Origin: Saccoglossus kowalevskii
Lineage: Eukaryota; Hemichordata; Enteropneusta; Harrimaniidae
Direction: 5' to 3'
Assembly (NCBI RefSeq): GCF_000003605.2
Contig: NW_003118933.1
Span: forward strand, 93,816-106,207
Length of the DNA: 12,392 nt
In this document: piece after piece, positions 6,913 through 12,392 of the stretch
Numbering within the stretch: the stretch's first letter is position 1
How the letters are laid out: every line of letters begins with the position of its first letter
The notes under the pieces: generated by a model
What the model saw: the letters and a program-made list of their open reading frames with translations, nothing else
What the model was told of the DNA's origin: nothing
The model's database searches: none
Made by a program: the position numbers and the translations under genes

Positions 6913-9900
6913 GTAATTCAGTAACTGTATTCTGTTACTTGTATATCGTCTAATTGGAGTAATACGGGATATTTGTTTTGGGCATGTCGTCGTCAACACA
7001 ACTGTAACCACGATTCTTAATAACCACATTTCTCTTAGAATTCTGAAAATATATAAAATCCTTTAAATATAAATTTTCGTAACTATAATTTCTTGTAAAC
7101 TTTCTTCAGCTGTATGCACTCTATACGTGGTCTTGGCGGGAAGCCATAAAATCCTACATTTCACATTTGTGTAATTTCAAGATATCTTGTATTTTATTTC
7201 AGAGTGTAAAGAATCTCAATCCTGTCCTTCAACTCCAAAATGCAGCCCTAGGAAAATAAAAAAGGAGAATATACCAGTCAGTGAATGTCAGTTAAAGGAA
7301 TTCACTGTTAAATTGAATAACATTGGTAGCAGATCACCAGTCAAAGTTCCCTGCAATTCACCGGTGAAAACTATTAATCATCATGTGGCTGTCAAGAAAT
7401 TACAATCAGAGAATCTACAAAATGTGCAGGATGTTTCTGTAAAGTCTATTTCCTGTTCTTCACCAGTACGTGATCAGATTAACACAAAGTGTGTGAAGTC
7501 ACCACCACCTTGTACAAAACAGCTGCAGACACCGTCTCACCTGCAATCGCCATCTCAACAAAAGCAAACTCCATTGAAACTAATGAGACAGGAAGGCAAG
7601 TTAATTTAAATAAATTTGTTCTATTTAATTTATGATAACATAATCTCTTTAAATATCAAACCATGTCAAGTTCTTTTTTTAGTCTGATTGAAAAGGGGTC
7701 ATTGGAGGGGGTGCTGGACATCTCGACCCAAAAAAATCTTGCCCATTTTTCATTGGACAACTCGACCCAGGACCCCTGGACATTTCGACCCACCTATTTC
7801 AGACGACTCGTCGCCTCGACCCAATCCCAATAGCGTCGTACTTTTCCCAGTGCACCTAGACCAGTGTTTGTTTTACTGATTTATTATTTTTCGCTGCTTT
7901 TGCTGTTCATTTCACAGCACGCGACCCCTGAAAGTGACGTCAAGGAGGTGACACCGAAATGTGTTGCCACTAATATTGACACGTAACAAAGGGCGTGAAA
8001 TGGCGTTAACAAACTACTAGTATTTGTTTTTATTTTGTAGACATGCAGACTTATATTTGAAGCACCGCGTGTGTTATTCAAGATTGGCTGAATATTAAAT
8101 CAATTGATCATGTTCCCTGTGTTCAATGTTTCGAATCAATAGATATCGTTCATTCAAACACAGCATTCATATACAGCACGATACACAGGATCGCGAGAAT
8201 TTTATATTTTTTCGAAGGGCAACATTATCAATGTTAAACTAGATAGAGGTTCGCGTCGCCACACTTAGATAAGGTCGATGCGATGGGTCGAGCTGCCCAG
8301 GGTGTCTGGGTCGAGATGTCCAATTTAGGTCGAAGTGGCTTGGGTCGAGAAATTGTTGGGTTGAGATGTCTAGAAATCATTGGAGGATGGTCACTTCCCA
8401 TTTCTTGCAGTATGCAGAACAATTCTCAAGTTCAAAAATTAGCCTAATTATGTATTTTTGAAAATTGGACAACAATCCATGTTTTTGTTAAGTTACCAGA
8501 AATACATGGTGTATTTCATTTCATTAACTTTTAATGTATATTCTTCACCAGGTGAATGTTACAATAAAGTAAAGAGAGCTCTCCATGCATCAATGCCTGA
8601 AAACCTGCTGTGCAGAGAGAAAGAGACTGTGGCAATAACAAATTTTCTTCGTACACATGTTGGTAAAAGTAAACCAGGAAGTCTGTACATTTCAGGTGCG
8701 CCTGGTACTGGAAAAACTGCATCATTAATGCAAATTATTTCAAATAATAAGGTATGTATTAATTAAAGTAATTTAGTAATTAAAGCTTTTGGGGGCAGTT
8801 GATGATTGTCTAATACTATCTAGTAATTGGGCAATGGTTTGCTTCATTCTATACAAATTGGAAACTGATGCATTAGCACATTGCTGTTTTCCCTTAGTCA
8901 TTTTGGCTCTCAGTAAAGGCTTTCAGCTGCACATGTGTTAAAGTCCAATGGAATCCCAGGAAATGTAAAACAAAGAGGTGTTGATGGTCTGAATCAGTTT
9001 AAGGCTAATTGAATAGTGGCTAAGTGTTAATTGGTTCCCATAGTTTCTAAACAAAAAAAATTCCTGTGAATGCAACTATCTCATTGTAAAAAATAGTGTG
9101 ATTTCCCATAGAGCAAATAAGCTTGGAATTGAGAACTAAAGAGTAAAGTTCAAACAACATGATTACTGTATTTTTTTTAAACCATAATTTACTATACAGG
9201 TATATTTGCTGAATTTTATTTAAACTGAACCACAGTGAAAATTAATTCCAAGCGAAAATAAAGCACTCTACAGTAGAATTTTTTTTTTTTTAAATAATGT
9301 TTTTGTGCCAGGCGACAGTTCCGGACATTGAATGTCACTGTTGTCACTCCTGACTTTTTTTTTAAGTGCAAATTGCAAGTGCTAGTGCTGACACATAGTG
9401 CATTTTGCCACAGAAGTCATTTCCTGTTTGGGACTACATGACAGGGCTGTGTGGCCATCTCCCTGTCAAATGACAATTTTAATGCGCTATCTTGGTGTCA
9501 ACCAGGCTCGGTCGAACACAAGCACCTGCGGACCTTATCCAAGGTTCCCCCAAAGTCGCATTCGTAAGTGAATGAATCTCAGCCAGTGGAATTGGCCTTC
9601 CCATTGAGTCTGGCACACTCACCCAGGGTAGGAGTAGACCCTTTGATCTTCAGCCTAATGTAGGATTTGAACTAAGGTCTACCGATCACGAGTCTGATGC
9701 GACAACCACTATGCTACCAGTGATCGGTTTGTATATGCCTTTGTAGTGTATGACATGTTCTTTGTTTCAATAATAAATCATAAATTCCTGCAGACAAACC
9801 TGTGTACAAAATTGAGCAATATTTTAAATTTATTATGTCTACTTGTAATTTAATTACAGAGTGAAATGGAAAATACCAAAGTGATTTTTGTGAATTGTAT

Positions 9901-11173
9901 GTCTTTACAACACAGTAATGCTATATATAGGAAAGTCATATCAGAACTTACTCATTCATCACAAAAATGTAGTTCTAAAGATTCTGCCAAATATCTTGAG
10001 AAGAAATTAACATCTCCTGGCAAGACTGTGTAAGTAGTATTCTATGCATTTAGAGAACCTAATTTATTTTGTTTTAAAATTTTACCTTCTCGTAAAAGTA
10101 GTAACAAACTACCGTACCAATCAAGATTATTATGCAATAAAATGCATATTTGTAATAAATGTCTTTGACTCTCGGTAAAAACACCCTGGGCCTATATTCA
10201 GGGATGCCCTCAACCTGTTAAATGTCTAAAAACAGAGGGTGGGCTTATGCTCGGGGAAGTGTGGTATATATTGTATCAAAAATATAATAAAAAAAACACT
10301 TAAATATAATATTGTCATAGAAAAGAGGATTTAGAATAGCTATTATTGTCTTAATTTTGTTTTCATAATCATAGTTATAAGTTTAAGAATGTTGTGTTGT
10401 AGGCTTCTTATCTTGGATGAAATAGATCAACTTGACAGTAGAAACCAGGAAGTACTCTACACTATGTTTGAATGGCCATCATTGCCCAAGTCCAGACTTG
10501 TATTGATTGGTGAGTATAACAAAGTTTGAATTTATCAAACCCAAAAAATAATTGTTATAATTCATATCATATAATAACTTTTCCAATCATAGTAATAAAA
10601 AAAATTATAAAATGCAAAATTGAGTTGATTGTTCACTGTTTGTTTGCAGGTATTGCCAACGCTCTAGATTTGACTGACAGAATCCTTCCAAGACTAGAGG
10701 CAAGACCTAAATGTAAACCACAGTTGTTGAATTTTTCTCCTTACAGTAAAGATCAGATTGTTACCATTCTAACAGACAGGTTAAATAAAGTAAGTGTATT
10801 AGTCTGTTGTGAGGTTATCTACAGAAAACTGATGTATGCATAAAAATGATTCAAACCAAAGGTGCATACATGTTTTTGTGATAACCTTGTACATTTGTTA
10901 CTACCATTTAGTGTGGGATTGTCACATCCTGTGTTGCTGTGTTTTAATATGATGTATGTGCTCTTATTCTATCATTGGATTTTCAAAACATTACAATGTT
11001 GGGTATCAACATTAATAAAATCTCAATTTATCAGAAAATAAAATTAAATGCGAATTGCATTTTTAGACAAAAATTGACGGTGCTCCAGTTGTTGATCCAG
11101 CTGCAATTCAGTTTTGTGCAAGGAAGGTGGCTGCCGTTGCTGGCGATATGAGAAAAGCACTGGATATATGCAG
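6759..11173 (+). CDS. CDC6: CDC6, replication-licensing AAA+ ATPase, seven exons, C-terminus outside window
   Basis: CDC6 joins ORC at origins, and with CDT1 it loads the MCM2-7 helicase in G1. Exons: 6759-6912, 7203-7595, 8552-8751, 9860-10029, 10403-10509, 10650-10789, 11067-11173; intron phases 1, 1, 0, 2, 1, 0, 2. The joined frame is open for 423 codons plus two bases. Seen: the N-terminal TISF motif, ten S/T-P sites, a KEN box (72-74), Walker A GAPGTGKT (231-238), Walker B LLILDE (307-312), sensor I Asn345, DRILPRL (351-357) and sensor II Arg417 in GDMRKALD. The vertebrate protein is about 560 residues, so roughly the last quarter (end of the AAA+ lid and the winged helix) is missing to the right. 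All introns are GT-AG except intron 2, which is GC-AG. The start is the first ATG of the leader, with A at -3. Identity is not in doubt. Confidence 0.95.
7203..7595 (+). CDS. CDC6: CDC6 exon 2 (CDK-site and KEN-box region)
   Basis: Encodes residues 52-182 after a TTTATTTCAG acceptor. This is the disordered regulatory segment: full S/T-P-x-K/R sites at S66, S96, S104, S138 and T174, further S/T-P at T62, S151, T161 and S167, and K72-E-N followed by IP, a KEN-type APC/C-Cdh1 degron as in human CDC6. It ends with LMRQE, which aligns with the KQEG block just ahead of the vertebrate AAA+ domain. The donor is GCAAGT (7596), not GT. Confidence 0.9.
7596..8551 (+). other. CDC6 intron 2, a GC-AG intron
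   Basis: The donor reads GAAG/GCAAGT and the acceptor TTCTTCACCAG/GT. Phase 1 on both sides gives [11 protein letters not shown], which reproduces the vertebrate QEG-x-CY block. The only nearby GT donor (GTTAAT, at 7600) would change phase and give an immediate TGA. AG/GCAAGT is the known strong context of GC donors. About 70% of the intron is an inserted element. Confidence 0.85.
7709..8376. mobile_element. Inverted-repeat element with CTCGACCCA clusters, in CDC6 intron 2
   Basis: About 668 bp flanked by an exact 10-bp direct repeat TCATTGGAGG (7699-7708 and 8377-8386), read as the target-site duplication. Both subterminal zones carry several copies of CTCGACCCA-like words, oriented inward from each end: left near 7722, 7761, 7784 and 7815; right, inverted, near 8284, 8308, 8341 and 8357. 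The best pair is GGACATCTCGACCCA at 7716-7730 and its inverse at 8307-8321. No transposase frame is present; short open frames only read across the repeats. The duplication length would fit a Mutator-like or related superfamily, but this is a guess. Confidence 0.65.
8552..8751 (+). CDS. CDC6: CDC6 exon 3 (start of AAA+ domain, Walker A)
   Basis: Encodes residues 183-249 and ends in phase 0 at a GTATGT donor. [11 protein letters not shown] (197-207) matches the conserved segment that opens the Orc1/Cdc6 AAA+ module. [13 protein letters not shown] contains the ATP-phosphate-binding P-loop with K237 and T238. Confidence 0.95.
8752..9859 (+). other. CDC6 intron 3
   Basis: GT-AG, phase 0, 1108 bp. 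Apart from T-rich tracts and the SINE in its right half, I see nothing coding or structured. Confidence 0.75.
9355..9728 (-). mobile_element. tRNA-derived SINE, antisense within CDC6 intron 3
   Basis: Read on the - strand, the head (about 9728 to 9660) resembles a tRNA. It has an A-box-like TAGCATAGTGG (9716-9706) and a B-box-like AGTTCAAATCC (9673-9663), spaced as in pol III internal promoters. A body of about 300 bp without coding potential follows, then CACTTAAAAAAAAA (A-run at 9363-9355). A second A-run at 9291-9279 could be the true end, giving about 450 bp. I could not define a target-site duplication or the parent tRNA. Confidence 0.65.
9860..10029 (+). CDS. CDC6: CDC6 exon 4
   Basis: Encodes residues 250-305 and two bases of 306. 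[20 protein letters not shown] matches the vertebrate LNCMSL segment after the P-loop. Acceptor AATTACAG, donor GTAAGT at 10030. The following K-T-V joins in frame to the Walker B strand. Confidence 0.92.
10030..10402 (+). other. CDC6 intron 4
   Basis: 373 bp, GT-AG, phase 2. It holds a small repeat-derived segment (10110-10266) and otherwise AT-rich sequence. Confidence 0.75.
10110..10266. mobile_element. Small MITE candidate in CDC6 intron 4
   Basis: The left end is TACCGTACC and the right end on the opposite strand TACCACACTTCC, so only a short imperfect inverted end is shared. Inside, TGGGCCTATATTCAGGGA (10187-10204) and TGGGCTTATGCTCGGGGA (10240-10257) are direct near-repeats. The TACCGTA start recalls the two larger elements in the RS-rich gene. 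At 157 bp it is short and old, and the call is tentative. Confidence 0.35.
10403..10509 (+). CDS. CDC6: CDC6 exon 5 (Walker B)
   Basis: Encodes residues 306-341 and one base of 342: [20 protein letters not shown] then [16 protein letters not shown]311 and E312 are the Mg2+ and water-activating acidic pair of Walker B. The FEWP motif is characteristic of CDC6. Acceptor TTGTAG, donor GTGAGT. Confidence 0.95.
10650..10789 (+). CDS. CDC6: CDC6 exon 6 (sensor I, DRILPRL)
   Basis: Encodes residues 342-388. [16 protein letters not shown] holds sensor I N345 and the conserved basic loop. [20 protein letters not shown] matches the vertebrate sequence almost residue for residue. The upstream intron is only 140 bp. 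Acceptor TTTGCAG, donor GTAAGT; ends in phase 0. Confidence 0.95.
11067..11173 (+). CDS. CDC6: CDC6 exon 7 (sensor II), last exon in window
   Basis: Encodes residues 389-423 and two bases of 424. [20 protein letters not shown] carries sensor II R417 of the AAA+ lid. Acceptor TTTTTAG, donor GTGAGT at 11174. The next coding segment (human-like AIEIVE and the winged helix) is not found before the window ends. Confidence 0.93.
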
Positions 11174-11523
11174 GTGAGTAAACCAGCCTTTATTATGTGC
11201 ATCTTGCTAAATGCATCTTGTCTCCACTAGCTATGGTTTATTTATTCTGCTGTCACCTCACCATAATACTTTGGCAGATTTTCCACCATAAACATGTATT
11301 GACAGTTGTTAAAACCAAACACAAAAACACATGCTCTGGTGTGTCCATCGTAAAAAGAACAGGAAATTAAATCAAAGTCCAATTATTTGGTCAGTTAAGC
11401 TTTGATGTGATGTATATTTAGATTGATTGGTTTAAATTTAAAATTGATGCAAGTTGTTACGAGAAAGGGAATAGATAGATCCAGCATACCAAGTTGATAG
11501 CGTATATAAGTGTAAATATTATT
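11174..11523 (+). other. Start of CDC6 intron 7
   Basis: AT-rich, with no exon, RNA gene or recognisable repeat before the tandem array begins at 11524. Confidence 0.65.
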
Positions 11524-11558
11524 AGTCCCCGTTCGGACATAGTCCGAAAACGGGGACT
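11524..11558. repeat. Hairpin at the head of the tandem array
   Basis: AGTCCCCGTTCGGAC (11524-11538), a 3-nt loop, then GTCCGAAAACGGGGACT (11542-11558). The arms are complementary over 15 bp with a 2-nt bulge. It marks the left boundary of the repeat and may be a transposon end. No family is assigned. Confidence 0.75.
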
Positions 11559-11589
11559 TGTGTTTTGCCCTGTGTGCGTCCGTGATCAC

Positions 11590-12392
11590 CTTTATCTCGA
11601 ACATGCATGGACCGATTAAGTTCAAACTTCACTCATACATCACACATTATATGGGACATATGCACATGCATTTTTTTCATGATCCGATTAACGATAGCCG
11701 AATGGCGGCCATTTTAAGGCCGAAAATGCATCAAAATCGCATTTTTTCATCATTCCGGACCCGGATCTCAGTTATGCATGGACGGATTTTGTTCAAATTT
11801 GGTACATACATTAAACATAATAGGACCTTGATGCACGTCTTTTTTTTTTGGATCAGATTTGAAATGGCCGACTGGCGGCCATTTTGTTTTAAAGAATTCA
11901 GTTCTGGATCCGTATCCGAGACATGTCTGGATTAATAGAGTTCAAACTTCATACGCACAAGGTACATCATGTCACAGATATGTATGTGCATTTGTTTCAT
12001 GATCTCATTAACGATAGCCAAATGGCGGCCGCTTTAAGGTCGAAAATGCATTGAAATCGCACATTTTAACCATTCCGGACCTGGATCTCAGTTATGCATG
12101 GACGGATTTTGTTCAAATTTGGTACATACATTAAACATAATAGGACCTTGATGCACGTCATTTTTTTTTCGGATCAAGTCAAAATGGCCGACTGGCGGCC
12201 ATTTTGTTTTAAAGAATTCAGTTCTGGATCCGTATCTGAGACATGCCTGGATTGATCGAGTTCAAACTTCACACACACAAGGTACATCATGTCACAAATA
12301 TGTATGTGCATTTGTTTCATGATCTCATTAACGATAGCCAAATGGCGGCCGCTTTAAGGCCGAAAATGCATTGAAATCGCACATTTTCACCA
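11590..12392. repeat. Tandem array, 320-bp period, each unit a diverged dimer
   Basis: Landmarks recur with an exact 320-bp offset: CATTCCGGAC at 11751 and 12071, TTCAAACTTC at 11621 and 11941, TAGGACCTTG at 11821 and 12141. The next copy is starting as the window ends. Within a unit, two related halves (offsets 149 and 171 bp, measured at TTCAAA) share a GCATGGA/ATTNNGTTCAAA head and an ATGGC...GGCGGCC tail. The leftmost unit is the most diverged. It lies in CDC6 intron 7 and runs off the right end, so copy number is unknown. Confidence 0.85.

Noticed and set aside
7688-7879. Arg/Pro/Thr-rich open frame in CDC6 intron 2, and its inverted counterpart at 8234-8422
   Set aside because: Both are translations of the CTCGACCCA word clusters in the inverted-repeat element.
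9660-9728. A functional tRNA gene on the - strand
   Set aside because: The boxes are degenerate (AGTTCAAATCC), the acceptor stem does not pair, and it continues into a SINE body.
11558-11935. 125-codon + strand open frame across the tandem array
   Set aside because: It reads through non-coding repeats whose half-unit (149 bp) and full-unit (320 bp) lengths are not multiples of three, so no frame is conserved between copies.
1-12392. CRISPR array, operon or defence system
   Set aside because: Spliced eukaryotic genes, a tRNA-SINE and MITEs rule out a bacterial context, and no regular short repeats with spacers occur.

Overview
The window is nuclear DNA of an invertebrate animal. It is AT-rich, its genes are split by spliceosomal introns, and the introns are loaded with non-autonomous DNA transposons, a tRNA-derived SINE and a tandem array. 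I recognise one gene with confidence: CDC6, the AAA+ replication-licensing ATPase, on the + strand. Seven exons are visible, covering about 424 residues from the start codon through the sensor II motif. The C-terminal winged-helix part lies beyond the right edge. The CDC6 protein resembles the vertebrate one closely (N-terminal TISF block, QEG-CY block, DRILPRL block), but the sequence alone does not settle the phylum.

Head-to-head with CDC6, on the - strand, is the 5' part of a gene for a Ser/Arg-rich (RS-type) nuclear protein. Three exons can be joined in frame by phase-2 introns: a tiny first coding exon (6108-6118), a long acidic/SR exon (4435-4872) and a short RS-repeat exon (1242-1337). 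The rest of this gene lies to the left of the window. I do not recognise the family. The 640 bp between the two start codons is a compact, TATA-less, apparently bidirectional promoter with two E2F-type sites, two CCAAT boxes, an ACGCGT element, a CRE-like site and an E-box, as expected for an S-phase gene.

Layout from left to right: degenerate GATGC/GAAGC repeats and an (AC)8 tract at 1-283; featureless DNA to 1241; RS-gene exon 3; two related TACCGTA-ended elements (1416-2345 and 2528-3982) in RS-gene intron 2; RS-gene exon 2; a long, nearly featureless RS-gene intron 1 (4873-6107); RS-gene exon 1; the shared promoter; CDC6 exons 1-7 (6759-11173). Insertions sit in CDC6 introns 2 (an inverted-repeat element of about 670 bp), 3 (a tRNA-SINE), 4 (a small MITE candidate) and 7 (a 320-bp-period array led by a hairpin and running off the right end).

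Nothing here looks like a new multi-gene system. The most notable points are a GC-AG intron in CDC6, the divergent cell-cycle promoter, two sister elements that both keep a promoter-like core next to ATGGCGGA, and two further unusual repeat architectures. All exon joins are inferred from splice signals, reading phase and, for CDC6, remembered family similarity. No search was run.
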